Origin: Actinomadura latina NBRC 106108
GTDB taxonomy: Bacteria > Actinomycetota > Actinomycetes > Streptosporangiales > Streptosporangiaceae
Length of the DNA stretch: 64,000 bases
Reading direction: 5' to 3'
NCBI RefSeq assembly: GCF_001552195.1
Contig: NZ_BCQS01000009.1
Location: forward strand, 124,001 to 188,000
Made by a program: the position numbers and the translations under genes. Shown piece after piece: positions 40,895 to 50,452 of the stretch. A model generated the notes under the pieces. That model made no database searches, was not told the DNA's origin, and saw nothing but the letters and a program-made list of their open reading frames with translations. The first letter of the stretch is position 1. Each line of letters begins with the position of its first letter.

Positions 40895-41779
40895 CGCGTT
40901 GCCGCCCGTCAAGGCCGCCACGAAGGCCGTACCCGCCGGATCGGCCGTGCGCGGATGGAGGAGCTCGGTGCGGTGGACGATCCGGGGCGCGCGGACGGGC
41001 ACCTCGGCCAGCCCGGGGTGCTCGGCGAGACCGGCGGGCAGGAGCGCCAGGCCGTGCCCTGCCGCGACCAGCGCGGCCACCAGCGCCACGTCACCGCCCG
41101 CGCAGGCGAGGGACGCGCGGAACCCGTCCCGCGTGCCCGTCGCCCGGCGCAGGGACGGCAAGGGAACGGCGGCGTCCGGGGCGTCGAGCCACAGTGCGTC
41201 CACGAGATCGTGCAGGTCGAGCCCGGTCCGGGACGCCAGCGGATGCGCGGCGGGAAGCGCGGCCACGAGCGGGCGCTCCGCCACCGCGACCGCGGTGACC
41301 GGGACGTCGGCGTCCAGCCGCAGCGGGTCGCTGGGCGCGGCGATGCCGTCCACGAGCCCGATGTCCAGGTCGCCGGTCGCGACGGCCGCGTCGATGCCGG
41401 CGCGCGGCAGGACGCGGACGGCGGCGTCCAGGCGGGGATGCGTCCGGCGGGCCTCGGCCAGCGCGTCCGCGACATGGACGGCGGCGAGCGGCGAGGCGCC
41501 GACGCGCAGGCGCGTGCGGGGCGCCGCGCTCAGCCGCGTGATCTCGGACCGCGCCGCCTGGAGCCGCAGCAGGATCGGCCCGGCGTGGTCGAGCAGCCGT
41601 GCCCCCGCCTCCGTCGTCCGTACGGGACGGCGATGCAGAAGCCGCACCTTGAGGTCGTTCTCCAGCGACGCGATCTGCTGGGAGACGGCGGCCTGCGTAT
41701 ACCCCAGTTCATCGGCGGCGGCCGAGAACGAGCCCGTCCGGACGACGGTGACGAACGTGCGCAACAGATGCGGATCCAC
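40892..41779 (-). CDS. LysR family transcriptional regulator
   Basis: 295 aa. HTH: MDPHLLRTFVTVVRTGSFSA, AADELGYTQAAVSQQIASLE; substrate domain from LRVGASPLAAVHVADALAEA to LLPAGLAEHPGLAEVPVRAP. Its ATG at 41779 is divergent from an amidotransferase gene at 41857, with a GATAAGCA palindrome between. Confidence 0.9.
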   Translation of the reverse strand: MDPHLLRTFVTVVRTGSFSAAADELGYTQAAVSQQIASLENDLKVRLLHRRPVRTTEAGARLLDHAGPILLRLQAARSEITRLSAAPRTRLRVGASPLAAVHVADALAEARRTHPRLDAAVRVLPRAGIDAAVATGDLDIGLVDGIAAPSDPLRLDADVPVTAVAVAERPLVAALPAAHPLASRTGLDLHDLVDALWLDAPDAAVPLPSLRRATGTRDGFRASLACAGGDVALVAALVAAGHGLALLPAGLAEHPGLAEVPVRAPRIVHRTELLHPRTADPAGTAFVAALTGGNA

Positions 41780-41783
41780 GAAG

Positions 41784-41800
41784 GATAAGCATTGCTTATC
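41784..41800. promoter_or_regulatory. LysR operator
   Basis: GATAAGCA-T-TGCTTATC, 8-bp arms, 4 bp upstream of the lysR start. It contains a T-N11-A LysR signature and lies in the 77-bp divergent spacer. Confidence 0.6.
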
Positions 41801-41856
41801 GACGCATCGGAAACCATCGTTGGCCCTTAACCACGGGTCGAGCCAGGATCGATGGC

Positions 41857-42576
41857 ATGACCTTCACCGCACGCATCGCTCTGGTAGGGGAGCGATCCCC
41901 CAACGTCCAGTCACATGTCCGGATACCCGGCCTGCTGAAGGCGCTCCGCGAACGGGACGGACTCCTCGTCGAGGCGTACTGGGTCCCGACCGGCGAAGTG
42001 GGGGACGGCCTGGCGGGCTTCGACGGGGCATGGCTGCTGCCGGGCAGCCCCTACGAGAGCGAGTCCGGCGCGGTGGCCGCCGTACGGTCCGCCAGAGAGC
42101 AGGGGATTCCCGTCCTCGGGACGTGCGGCGGGTTCCAGCACATGCTGCTGGAGTACGCGCGCCACGTCTGCGGCCTGAAGGAGGCCAAGCACGCCGAGAA
42201 CGAGCCCGCCTGGGACGAGCCCGCCGGCGACGCGCTGATCATGCCGTTGGCCTGCTCACTGGCCGGGCACGAGGCGGAGGTCACCGTGACGCCCGGCTCG
42301 TTCGCCGAGCGCCTCATGGGCACCACGCGCAGCGTCGAGCGGTTCAACTGCGCCTTCGGCCCGAACCCGGCGTATCTCGACGTCCTCCAGCGGAACGGCC
42401 TGCGCTTCACCGGCCATGACGCCGATGGCCAGGTGCGCATCGCGGAACTCCCGGGGCATCCGTTCTACTTCGCCACGCTCTTCCAGCCGGAACTGGCCGG
42501 CGACGGCACCCGCCCCCATCCGGTCATCGCGGCCTTCGCCGCCGCAGTAGCAGAACGGAATGCTCTGTTCCGGTAG
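41857..42576 (+). CDS. class I glutamine amidotransferase-like protein (CTP synthase C-terminal-related)
   Basis: 239 aa. The nucleophile elbow PVLGTCGGFQHMLLEYARHV has the catalytic Cys; LPGHPFYFATLFQPELAGDG has the His-x-Glu pair. No synthetase domain. This matches the stand-alone 'CTP synthase C-terminal region-related' family of unknown substrate. Divergent from LysR. Its last codons overlap the operator of the next TetR gene. Confidence 0.85.
   Translation: MTFTARIALVGERSPNVQSHVRIPGLLKALRERDGLLVEAYWVPTGEVGDGLAGFDGAWLLPGSPYESESGAVAAVRSAREQGIPVLGTCGGFQHMLLEYARHVCGLKEAKHAENEPAWDEPAGDALIMPLACSLAGHEAEVTVTPGSFAERLMGTTRSVERFNCAFGPNPAYLDVLQRNGLRFTGHDADGQVRIAELPGHPFYFATLFQPELAGDGTRPHPVIAAFAAAVAERNALFR
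42556..42572. promoter_or_regulatory. TetR operator and -10 region
   Basis: CGGAA-TGCTCTG-TTCCG (42556-42572), directly followed by TAGTAT, a -10 box, 6 nt before the TetR ATG. The promoter therefore sits inside the 3' end of the amidotransferase gene. Confidence 0.55.
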
Positions 42577-42585
42577 TATGGCCGC

Positions 42586-43224
42586 ATGGAGACGACGGGG
42601 TCGCCGCCGAAGGGCGGGCGCAAGGCGCAGGCCGCGCGGAACGATGGGTTGATCCGGGAGGCGGCGCGGGCGGTGTTCACCGCCGATCCGGGCGCGCCGA
42701 TCTCGGCGGTGGCCGAGCGCGCGGGTGTCGGGATCAGCGCGCTCTACCGCCGCTATGAGAGCAAGGAGGGCCTGCTCCAGAAGCTCGCCGACGAGGGGAT
42801 GGACCGCTACCTCGCCGAGGTCGAGCGGGCGCTGGACGACGACGGCGACGCGTGGGAGGCGTTCGCCGGGTTCATGCGGCGCTGCCTCGATATCGGTGCG
42901 GGCTCGCTCACCATGCGGCTCGCGGGCGGCTTCCCCGTCACCGAGGACATGAGCCGCAAGGGCCGCGACCTCCACCGCGCCACGGAACGGCTGCTGGAGC
43001 GCACCCGGGCGGCGGGCGCGCTGCGCCCGGGGATCGAGGTCGGCGACATCTCGGTCGTCCTCGAGTACCTGCACGGCATCCGGATCGGCGACGACGAGCG
43101 GATGAACCGGCTGCGGCACCGCTATCTCGCCCTGATGCTGGACGCCCTGCACCTGGCCGACGAGGACGAGCCTCCGGGCCCGCCGCCCACCTGGCAGGAG
43201 ATGCGAGGCCGCTATGAGGGTTAG
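42586..43224 (+). CDS. TetR family regulator
   Basis: 212 aa. HTH: NDGLIREAARAVFTADPGAP, ISAVAERAGVGISALYRRYE, SKEGLLQKLADEG. Ligand domain without a known motif. Overlaps the AlkZ-like glycosylase gene by 11 bp at 43214, so the two are co-transcribed. Confidence 0.88.
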   Translation: METTGSPPKGGRKAQAARNDGLIREAARAVFTADPGAPISAVAERAGVGISALYRRYESKEGLLQKLADEGMDRYLAEVERALDDDGDAWEAFAGFMRRCLDIGAGSLTMRLAGGFPVTEDMSRKGRDLHRATERLLERTRAAGALRPGIEVGDISVVLEYLHGIRIGDDERMNRLRHRYLALMLDALHLADEDEPPGPPPTWQEMRGRYEG

Positions 43225-44299
43225 CACGAGGGCGCTGAACCGGGCGCTGCTCGCTCGGCAGATGCTGCTGGAGCGGCACGACATGCCCGTCCTGGACGCC
43301 ATCGAGCATCTGGTCGGCATGCAGTCGCAGGCGCCGAACCCGCCGCACGTCGGCCTGTGGAGCCGGCTCGCGGGCTTCGCGTTCGACGAGGTCGGCCCGC
43401 TGATGACCGAGCGCCGCGCGCTGCGGATCGTGCTGATGCGCGGGACGCTCCACCTGGTCAGCGCACGCGACGCCCGCGCGCTGCGCCCGCTCACCCAGCC
43501 GCTCCTCGACAACTACCTGAAGGGGCGGGCCCGCGACCTCGGCGGCATCGATCTCGACGCGATCACGGCGCACGCACGGGAGCTGCTGGAGGACGAGCCG
43601 CGCTCCGACAAGGAGCTCCGTGCCCTGCTGGCCGAGCGGTGGCCCGATCACGACGCCGAGCTGCTCGGCTGGGCGGTCCGGTGCCGGCTGCCGCTGGTGC
43701 AGGTACCGCCGCGCGGCATCTGGGGCGCCTCGGGGCTCGCCCGGCACACGACGCTCGACGCGTGGCTGGACGGGCACCCGGCGTCCGAGACCTCGCTGGA
43801 CGAGGTGGTGCTGCGCTATCTGGCCGCGTTCGGGCCGGCGAGCGTCCGGGACGTCCAGCAGTGGTCGGGGCTGACGCGCCTCGGCGAGGTCGTCGAGCGG
43901 CTGCGGCCGGGGCTGCTGGAGTTCCGGGACGAGAACGGCCGCGTGCTCTACGACGTGCCGGACGCGCCGCGGCCCGGCCCGGACACGCCCGCGCCCGTCC
44001 GGTTCGTCCCGGACTTCGACAACCTGCTGCTGTCCCATGCCGACCGCACCCGGATCATCGGCGAGGAGCACCGCAAGCGCGTCTTCACCGTCAACGGCAT
44101 CATCCGCGCGACGTTCCTCGTGGACGGCTTCGTGCACGGCATGTGGAAGATCGAAAAGAAGCGGGGCGAGGCGACGCTGCGCATCGACGCGTTCGAACCG
44201 ATCCCGGAGCGGGAGCGCGCCGCGCTTGAGGAGGAGGGAATGCGGCTCCTGGCCGCCGCCCATCCCGCTGCCAAGTCGCACGCGGTCGAGTTCCTCTAG
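43214..44299 (+). CDS. AlkZ/AlkX-like DNA glycosylase (HTH_42, PF06224)
   Basis: 361 aa. The catalytic-motif region reads LVGMQSQAPNPPHVGLWSRL: a QxQ motif as in the AlkX subfamily, rather than the QxD of AlkZ. Three winged helices and the C-terminal FVPDFDNLLLSHADRTRII (beta-barrel) complete the fold. AlkZ unhooks azinomycin crosslinks; AlkX acts on nitrogen-mustard-type interstrand crosslinks. The TetR pairing suggests damage- or drug-induced expression. Convergent with MarR, overlapping by 4 bp. Confidence 0.86.
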   Translation: MRVSTRALNRALLARQMLLERHDMPVLDAIEHLVGMQSQAPNPPHVGLWSRLAGFAFDEVGPLMTERRALRIVLMRGTLHLVSARDARALRPLTQPLLDNYLKGRARDLGGIDLDAITAHARELLEDEPRSDKELRALLAERWPDHDAELLGWAVRCRLPLVQVPPRGIWGASGLARHTTLDAWLDGHPASETSLDEVVLRYLAAFGPASVRDVQQWSGLTRLGEVVERLRPGLLEFRDENGRVLYDVPDAPRPGPDTPAPVRFVPDFDNLLLSHADRTRIIGEEHRKRVFTVNGIIRATFLVDGFVHGMWKIEKKRGEATLRIDAFEPIPERERAALEEEGMRLLAAAHPAAKSHAVEFL

Positions 44300-44775
44300 C
44301 CCGCGCAGGGCGCCTCGTGGTCGGGGTCCAGCGACGACAGGAGGGCGTGGAGCGTCTCGCGGAATCCGAGCACCTGCTCGCGCGTCAGCGGCTCGAACAG
44401 GTGGCGCCTGACCTCGGCGACATGGCCGGGAGCCGCCTCGCGCAGGACGGCGAAGCCCTCGTCGGTGAGCCGCGCGATCGTGGTGCGGCGGTCGTTGTCG
44501 TGCTTGCACCGGCTCACCCAGCCGGCCTCCTCCAGCCGGTTCACGGCGTGCGAGAGGCGGCTCGGGGACGAGTGGACGATCTCGGCGAGGGCGGTCATCG
44601 TCAGCGCGCGGCCGGGCGCCTCCGACAGCATCGCGAGGATCATGTAGTAGGCGTGCGGCATGCCGGAGTCGCGCTGCAACTGCCGGTCGAGGGCCTCGTT
44701 GAGCAGCCGCGACGTCCACAGGAAGGCACGCCAGGTCTCCTGCTCCTCGTCGTCCAGCCAGCGCGTCTCGGTCAT
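44296..44775 (-). CDS. MarR family regulator
   Basis: 159 aa. HTH: MTALAEIVHSSPSRLSHAVN, RLEEAGWVSRCKHDNDRRTT, IARLTDEGFAVLREAAPGHV. Divergent from a LigB-type dioxygenase at 44868; three similar 14-bp palindromes lie in the 92-bp spacer. Members of this group sense phenolic compounds. Confidence 0.9.
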   Translation of the reverse strand: MTETRWLDDEEQETWRAFLWTSRLLNEALDRQLQRDSGMPHAYYMILAMLSEAPGRALTMTALAEIVHSSPSRLSHAVNRLEEAGWVSRCKHDNDRRTTIARLTDEGFAVLREAAPGHVAEVRRHLFEPLTREQVLGFRETLHALLSSLDPDHEAPCAG

Positions 44776-44795
44776 GTCCCCAGTCTACCCAAAAG

Positions 44796-44853
44796 CTTGA
44801 ACCCTCAAGACTTGAAGATTCAAGCACTTGCGGGCTATAGTTGAATTCTCAAA
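44796..44853. promoter_or_regulatory. three MarR operator copies
   Basis: CTTGAACCCTCAAG (44796-44809), CTTGAAGATTCAAG (44811-44824) and GTTGAATTCTCAAA (44840-44853) are three inverted repeats of the TTGAA/TTCAA type; the first two are adjacent and one helical turn and a half centre to centre. CTATAG at 44835 can be the dioxygenase -10. Confidence 0.75.
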
Positions 44854-44867
44854 TAAAGGGGGACGTC

Positions 44868-45629
44868 ATGACCCGGATGCCCGTGCTCTACCTCAGCCAC
44901 GGCGCGCCGCCGCTCGCCGACGACGCCTTGTGGACCGAGCAGCTCGCACGCTGGTCGGCCGACCTGCCGAAGCCCGAGGCGGTCCTCATGGTGTCGGCGC
45001 ACTGGGAGGAGGCGCCGCTGAGTATCGGCGCCACCCGGCAGGTGCCGCTCGTGTACGACTTCTGGGGATTTCCCGAGCACTACTACCGCGTCCGGTACGA
45101 CGCGCCTGGTGCCCCCGAGCTGGCCGCTGATGTGGGCAAACTCATCCCCGGCGTGCACCAGGACGAGACGCGGGGCCTGGACCACGGGGCTTACGTCCCG
45201 CTCGTGGAGATGTATCCGGACGCCGACGTCCCCGTGTTGCAGATGTCGATGCCGACGCTGGAGCCCGAGCGGCTCTTCGAGGTCGGGCGGAGCCTCGCGC
45301 CGCTGCGCGACCAGGGCGTCCTGATCATCGGGAGCGGTTTCACCACGCACAACCTGCGGGAGATGCGCCCCGAGCCGGACGCCGCGCCGCCCGCGTGGTC
45401 GGCGGAGTTCGACGAGTGGGCGGACCGCGCCGTGCGGGGCGGCGACATCGACGCCCTGCTCGACTTCCGCGCCAAGGCGCCCGCGGCGCGCATCGCGCAC
45501 CCCCGGACGGAGCATTTCGCGCCGCTGTTCGTGGCGCTGGGAGCGGACGCCGACCGGCCGTCGGGCCGCCGGTCCGTGATCGACGGCTACTGGCTCGGGC
45601 TGGCGAAGCGCTCGTTCCAGTTCGGGTGA
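44868..45629 (+). CDS. extradiol ring-cleavage dioxygenase, LigB/DODA class
   Basis: 253 aa from ATG 44868. Class III extradiol features: MPVLYLSHGAPPLADDALWT (His11), MVSAHWEEAPLSI (His45), GLDHGAYVPLVEMYPDADVP, LIIGSGFTTHNLREM. Members of the YgiD group oxidise catecholic substrates such as DOPA; the true substrate here is unknown. MarR-regulated by position. Confidence 0.9.
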   Translation: MTRMPVLYLSHGAPPLADDALWTEQLARWSADLPKPEAVLMVSAHWEEAPLSIGATRQVPLVYDFWGFPEHYYRVRYDAPGAPELAADVGKLIPGVHQDETRGLDHGAYVPLVEMYPDADVPVLQMSMPTLEPERLFEVGRSLAPLRDQGVLIIGSGFTTHNLREMRPEPDAAPPAWSAEFDEWADRAVRGGDIDALLDFRAKAPAARIAHPRTEHFAPLFVALGADADRPSGRRSVIDGYWLGLAKRSFQFG

Positions 45630-45663
45630 ATTGTCACGTTCCGTCCGGCTAGCAGCCCGCGGC

Positions 45664-46512
45664 TCAGGAGGCCGAGGAGTCCATCTGGGCGAAACCGGTG
45701 CGCCACGAGGTGACCCGCGGCTTCCAGCCGAGGCCGAGCGCCTTCGCGTTGGACACCGGGCGGCCCTGCGCGGCGGCGTGCTTCCCGGCACTGCCCGGAT
45801 GCGGGGCGCCGATGGCCGCGCTGTAGACGGGCAGCCAGTCCGCGGTGGTCGCGGGCTCGTCGTCCACGATGTTGACGGGCCCGGCAGGCCAGTCGAGCGC
45901 CGCGAGCGCCGCCGACGCGGCGTCCTCGGCGTGCACGAAGGACGTCCACGAGGGCGCCTGGCGAAGCGTGCCCGCGCGCACCCGCTCGGCGATCGCGCCG
46001 TCGGGGGCGTACCAGGTGCCGGGGCCGTAGAGCGCGCCGTACCGCAGCACCACCCCGCGCGGCATCTCGCCGACCGCGTCCTCCAGGGCGGCGACGCCCT
46101 CGTACGGAGGCAGTCCGGAGTCGAGCGGGTCGGTCTCGGCGGCCGGGGCGTCGCCCGGGACGTACAGCCACGCGATGCTCTGCGCGATCATCGTCTCGAC
46201 GCCGGCGGCCTTCGCGGCGTCCACCAGGTTGCGGGTGCCGGTGATGCGCAGCTGCGAGTTGGCGTCGAAGTCCTCCGTGCTCAGATCGGTGAGCTGGTGG
46301 ATCACGGCGTCCGGGCGCTGCGCGGCGACAGCGTCGCGCACCGCGGGGTCGTCGAACACGTCCACGATGACCGGCGCGGCGCCGAGATCGCGGAGCAGGC
46401 CGGCGCGTTCGGGCCGGCGCGTCGTCCCGGCGACCTCATGGCCCGCCTGGACGAGCAGCGGGATCAGCCGGCGACCGACGACTCCGGTCGCTCCGGCGAG
46501 GAGAATCTTCAA
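45664..46512 (-). CDS. NAD(P)-dependent epimerase/dehydratase family protein
   Basis: 282 aa from TTG 46512 with GGAGG upstream, the only good ribosome site. MKILLAGATGVVGRRLIPLL gives the GxxGxxG motif; VLRYGALYGPGTWYAPDGAI is the extended SDR substrate region, and the Thr/Ser-Tyr-Lys triad is not clearly conserved (AQSIAWLYVPGDAP), as in atypical SDRs. Function unknown. Confidence 0.84.
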   Translation of the reverse strand: MKILLAGATGVVGRRLIPLLVQAGHEVAGTTRRPERAGLLRDLGAAPVIVDVFDDPAVRDAVAAQRPDAVIHQLTDLSTEDFDANSQLRITGTRNLVDAAKAAGVETMIAQSIAWLYVPGDAPAAETDPLDSGLPPYEGVAALEDAVGEMPRGVVLRYGALYGPGTWYAPDGAIAERVRAGTLRQAPSWTSFVHAEDAASAALAALDWPAGPVNIVDDEPATTADWLPVYSAAIGAPHPGSAGKHAAAQGRPVSNAKALGLGWKPRVTSWRTGFAQMDSSAS

Positions 46513-46749
46513 GGGGGTACCTCCGCGACTGTCACGCACGCCTTTGTGAGATCGTCTGTCAGCTTTGCGCCTGGCGTTCGGCATGGTAGCCCCCCTGCGT
46601 CCGGCCGGACGAAGTCGGACGAGCCGCACCGCCCCCGGAGCCTCGTCCGCCATGAGCGTACCGCCGGGAACCGCCCCAACGCGTTTCACGTCCGGCGCGG
46701 GCGAGAATTCATGTCATCTGACGGGCCCGGCCGACGCGGAGGAACGCGC

Positions 46750-47262
46750 ATGAAGATCACCCTGGTTCATGGCGACATCACCGAGGAGGACGTCGACGCG
46801 GTCGTGAACGCGGCCAACTCGTCGCTGCTGGGCGGTGGCGGGGTGGACGGCGCGATCCACCGCAAGGGCGGCCCCGAGATCCTGGACGACTGCCGCCGGC
46901 TGCGCGCCGCCCAGTACGGGGGCGGCCTGCCGACCGGGCAGGCGGTCGCGACGACGGCCGGGCGGCTGCCCGCCCGCTGGGTGATCCACACCGTCGGCCC
47001 CGTGTACTCCTCCGCCGACGACCGCTCCGACCAGCTCGTCTCCTGCTACCGCGAGTCCCTCCGCGTCGCCGACGAGCTGGGCGCCGGCTCGATCGCGTTC
47101 CCGGCCGTGTCGGCGGGCATCTACGGCTGGCCCCTGGACGACGCCGCCCGCATCGCCGTCGGAACCGTGAGCTCCACGCCGACCCAGGTCGCCGATGCCC
47201 GCTTCGTCCTCTTCACGGAGGACGCCTACGCGGCCTTCGAACAGGCCGTGTCGACGCCCTAG
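46750..47262 (+). CDS. macro-domain O-acetyl-ADP-ribose deacetylase
   Basis: 170 aa from ATG 46750. Signature: VDAVVNAANSSLLGGGGVDG, AIHRKGGPEILDDCRRL, the ADP-ribose loop SIAFPAVSAGIYGWPLDDAA. MacroD/YmdB type, hydrolysing O-acetyl-ADP-ribose and mono-ADP-ribosyl ester links. Stands alone between two minus-strand genes. Confidence 0.93.
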   Translation: MKITLVHGDITEEDVDAVVNAANSSLLGGGGVDGAIHRKGGPEILDDCRRLRAAQYGGGLPTGQAVATTAGRLPARWVIHTVGPVYSSADDRSDQLVSCYRESLRVADELGAGSIAFPAVSAGIYGWPLDDAARIAVGTVSSTPTQVADARFVLFTEDAYAAFEQAVSTP

Positions 47263-47309
47263 CCGTCTTATGGCCGGGCCGCTCCGGCGGCGCTCCGCTC
47301 CGGCGGCGG

Positions 47310-47771
47310 TCAGTCCTCCTTCGGCGGAGGCACGACCAGAACCGGACGGTGCGCGTGGTGGAGGACGCGGGTCGAGACGCTGCCCAGGATGACCGACCGG
47401 GCGCCCGCGAGGCCGCGTGAACCCGTGACGATCAGGGACGCGTTCAGCTCGTCGGCGACGTCCACGATGGCGGCCCACACGGGCCCGCCGCCGCGCTCCG
47501 CCCGGACCGCCACGTCGGTCAGCCCGCCGGCGAGGGCGATGTCGGCGCCCTTCCGCGCGAGCTGCTCGGCCTGCTTCTCCTCCTCGTACTGGTCGTCGGC
47601 GGCGTCGGCCGCGACCGGCACGGCGGCGGCCAGCGGCGCCCAGCTGAGCTGGGTCAGCAGCGGCTCCCACACCGTCATGACCACGGTGGGCTCGGCCTTG
47701 AGGTGACGGGCGGCGTAGTCCACGGCGGCGCGGGAGTCGTCAGAACCGTCGAAGGCGATCAGAACTGTCAT
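47310..47771 (-). CDS. universal stress protein
   Basis: 153 aa. MTVLIAFDGSDDSRAAVDYA at the start and the ATP-binding motif GSRGLAGARSVILGSVSTRV (G-2x-G-9x-G-S) near the end. UspA family, ATP-binding type. No obvious DosR box; single gene. Confidence 0.92.
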   Translation of the reverse strand: MTVLIAFDGSDDSRAAVDYAARHLKAEPTVVMTVWEPLLTQLSWAPLAAAVPVAADAADDQYEEEKQAEQLARKGADIALAGGLTDVAVRAERGGGPVWAAIVDVADELNASLIVTGSRGLAGARSVILGSVSTRVLHHAHRPVLVVPPPKED

Positions 47772-47848
47772 ACCGGAGATCCTTCCAAGATCGCTCCCGG
47801 CCGAACCCGAACGTCCCGCGCAGTGGCCGATCTCTCAGCCCGGCTCCC

Positions 47849-48637
47849 TCAGGCCGACGCGGGGGCGCGGCCGGCGCCGGGCGGGCCGGCGAACGCCTGC
47901 GCGATGTCCAGCCAGCGGTCGGCGTCCGGGCCGGTCGCGACGAGGGCGAGGTCGGCGCGGTGGCGGCGCTGGGCGACGACGTGGCAGAAGTCGAGCGCCG
48001 GGCCGGTCACGGACTGGCGCGCGTCCGCCGCACCCCACGTCCACTCCTCCCCGCCGGGACCCGTGAGGACGACGCGGAACTCCTCCGCGGGCGGCTCCAG
48101 GCCCCGGGTGCGGAACGAGAAGTCGCGGGTCCGGACGCCGATGTGCGCGACGTGCCGGAGCCGGTGCGTGGGCTCGCGGCGCTCGCCGAGCGCGTCGGCG
48201 ACGTCCTCGCCGTGCGCCCAGGTCTCCATCAGCCGCGCGGTCGCCAGCGTCGCGGCGCCCATCGGCGGCCCGAACCAGGGGAGCCGCGTGCCCGGCGGGA
48301 CGGCGGCGAGCGCGTCCACCATGCGGCGGCGCCCGTCGCGCCAGCGGGCGAGGAGATCCGCCGGCGCCTCATCGGCGCCTTCCCGGGCGCCCGCTTCGAC
48401 ATAGCCGCCGGGGTCGGCCAGGGCCTGTTCGACGAGCTTGGCGAACGCGCCGGCGTCGGTGGCGGCGACGACGGCCTGCGCGTCCGTCCAGGCGAGGTGG
48501 GAGATCTGGTGCGCGATCGTCCAGCCCTCGGCCGGGGTCGGGTCCGCCCAGCGCCCGGCCGGGAGCGGCGCCACCAGGGCGTCGACGGAGTCGCCTTCGG
48601 CGGCGAGATCGGCGAGAAGAGAGTGCAAGTCCGGCAT
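47849..48637 (-). CDS. TIGR03084 family metal-binding protein (maleylpyruvate-isomerase-like)
   Basis: 262 aa. The DinB/MDMPI N-terminal domain has [20 protein letters not shown] and [20 protein letters not shown] (metal-ligand His and Glu), followed by a wHTH_3-like C-terminal domain ending [11 protein letters not shown]. Mycothiol-dependent chemistry is typical of this superfamily. Convergent partners none; upstream of the acyl-CoA synthetase in the same orientation. Confidence 0.85.
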   Translation of the reverse strand: MPDLHSLLADLAAEGDSVDALVAPLPAGRWADPTPAEGWTIAHQISHLAWTDAQAVVAATDAGAFAKLVEQALADPGGYVEAGAREGADEAPADLLARWRDGRRRMVDALAAVPPGTRLPWFGPPMGAATLATARLMETWAHGEDVADALGERREPTHRLRHVAHIGVRTRDFSFRTRGLEPPAEEFRVVLTGPGGEEWTWGAADARQSVTGPALDFCHVVAQRRHRADLALVATGPDADRWLDIAQAFAGPPGAGRAPASA

Positions 48638-48704
48638 GGCGCCAGGATCGCCGGTCGCCGCGCCCCCGGTACAGGACCGGGGGCTACAAAACCGAACGGG
48701 ATTC

Positions 48705-50306
48705 TTAGTCGAGGAGCGCGCGGGCGGCGGCGTAGTCGGCCTTGCCGTTGGGCAGCCGGAGGCCGCGGTCCGTCCGGACGAACGCCTTCGGGATCTTGTA
48801 GCGGGCCAGGTGGGCGGCGCAGCCCTCGCGCAGCTCGCCGTCGGACGGGCCGGCGGCGGGGCTCAGCACAGCGACGATCTCCGTCCCCCAGCGCTCGCTC
48901 GGACGGCCGACGACCAGCGCGTCCGCGACGCCCGGCAGGCCGCGCAGCACGGACTCGACCTCCTCCGCGAACACCTTCTCCCCGCCGGTGTTGATCGTCG
49001 TGGCCTCCCGCCCGTGGACCTCCACGGTGCCGTCCGCGAGCAGCCGCGCCCGGTCGCCCGCCACGACGAGCCGCTCGCCGTCCAGCGTCAGGAACGTGGC
49101 CGCGGTCTTCACCGGGTCGCCGAGGTAGCCGAGCGGGATCGAGCCGCCGCCCTTGGCCAGCCAGCCCATCTCGTCCTCGCCGGGCGCGAGCCGCCGGGAC
49201 CGGTCGGCCGACAGCACCGCCGTGCCGGGCGCCGCCGCGAACGTCGTCGCCGACGAGCCGCTCCGCGTCACCTGGAAGCCGGACTCCGACGACCCGAGGA
49301 CGTCCACGATCCGGGAATGGGGGAGCAGCTCCAGCATCCGCGCCTTCACGCCGGGGCTGATCGCGGCGGCGGAGTTCACGAACGAGCGGAGCGCGCCCAG
49401 ATCGTGCGGGCGGGCCTCCAGCGCCTCGACGATCGGACGGGCGAACGCGTCCCCGACCAGCGGCATCCGGGTGACGCGCTCCCGCTCGGCGGTGGCCATC
49501 AAATCGGCGGCGTCCAGGCCGTCCACCCGGTCGGGGAACACCACGCACCCGCCGCCGCACCAGGCGCCGAGCGCCGACCACGTGCCAGCGCCGTGCATCA
49601 TCGGCGGCCCGATCAGGACCCGGACCTCACCGCGCACCGCCCGCGCCACCGCCTCGTCCAGATCGGTGACGGGCGCCCCGTCGCGGCGCCGCAGGCCCAG
49701 CGGGCCGAGCATCAGGTCGCCGATCCGCCACAGCACGCCCTTCGGCAGGCCCGTCGTGCCGCCCGTGTAGAGGATGTGCAGGTCGTGCGCGCTCGGCTGC
49801 ACCGGCAGCGGGCCGGAGGACGCCTTGGCGAGGGCGTCCTCGTAGTCCAGCGCGCCGGGCAGGAGGGCGGCGCCGGACTCGTCCGCCACCTGGAGGAGCA
49901 GCGGCGGCTCGGCGAGCCGCCCGGCGACGCGTCCGATCGCGTCCGCGAAGCGCGCGTGGTAGATCACGGCGGCCGGGCGGGCGTCGCCGAACAGGTGGGC
50001 GAGCTCGTCGTCCACGTACCGGTAGTTGACGTTGAACGGCGCGACCCGCGCCTGGTGGGCGGCGACCAGGCCCTCCAGGTACTCGGGGCCGTTGTGCAGG
50101 TAGAGCGCGAGATGGTCGTGCGGCGACTCCCACGGCTCGGACGCCGTGCCGCGCAGGCCGAGGCCGTGCCCGTGCAGGACGTTCGCGAGCCGCCGCGTCC
50201 GGTCGGCGAGCTCCGCCCAGGTCGTCCGGCGGTCGCGCCACACCAGGCACTCGCGGTCGGGGATCGCGGCGGCGATGGCCTCGTGCAGGGTCGCCAGGTC
50301 GAGCAT
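48705..50306 (-). CDS. acyl-CoA synthetase (AMP-forming)
   Basis: 533 aa from ATG 50306 with GAGGAG upstream. P-loop-like motif [21 protein letters not shown]5-like [16 protein letters not shown]8 region [20 protein letters not shown] and catalytic Lys in [16 protein letters not shown]. FadD-type ligase for fatty or steroid-side-chain acids. The upstream region 50312-50366 shows CGGTAAG/CGGTTAC repeats, perhaps a TetR site, with no adjacent TetR gene. Confidence 0.91.
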   Translation of the reverse strand: MLDLATLHEAIAAAIPDRECLVWRDRRTTWAELADRTRRLANVLHGHGLGLRGTASEPWESPHDHLALYLHNGPEYLEGLVAAHQARVAPFNVNYRYVDDELAHLFGDARPAAVIYHARFADAIGRVAGRLAEPPLLLQVADESGAALLPGALDYEDALAKASSGPLPVQPSAHDLHILYTGGTTGLPKGVLWRIGDLMLGPLGLRRRDGAPVTDLDEAVARAVRGEVRVLIGPPMMHGAGTWSALGAWCGGGCVVFPDRVDGLDAADLMATAERERVTRMPLVGDAFARPIVEALEARPHDLGALRSFVNSAAAISPGVKARMLELLPHSRIVDVLGSSESGFQVTRSGSSATTFAAAPGTAVLSADRSRRLAPGEDEMGWLAKGGGSIPLGYLGDPVKTAATFLTLDGERLVVAGDRARLLADGTVEVHGREATTINTGGEKVFAEEVESVLRGLPGVADALVVGRPSERWGTEIVAVLSPAAGPSDGELREGCAAHLARYKIPKAFVRTDRGLRLPNGKADYAAARALLD

Positions 50307-50452
50307 CGGCACTCCTCGTGGGACGGCGTTCGGCAGCACCGTAACCGATGACTTACCGAATCTCGTTCAGTGGGGCGGCCGGACGCGCGGGGGATCGGGC
50401 GTACGGAGATCGGGTGTACGGGGCATAGCGGGCAAGAAGGAACAATTGCCGG

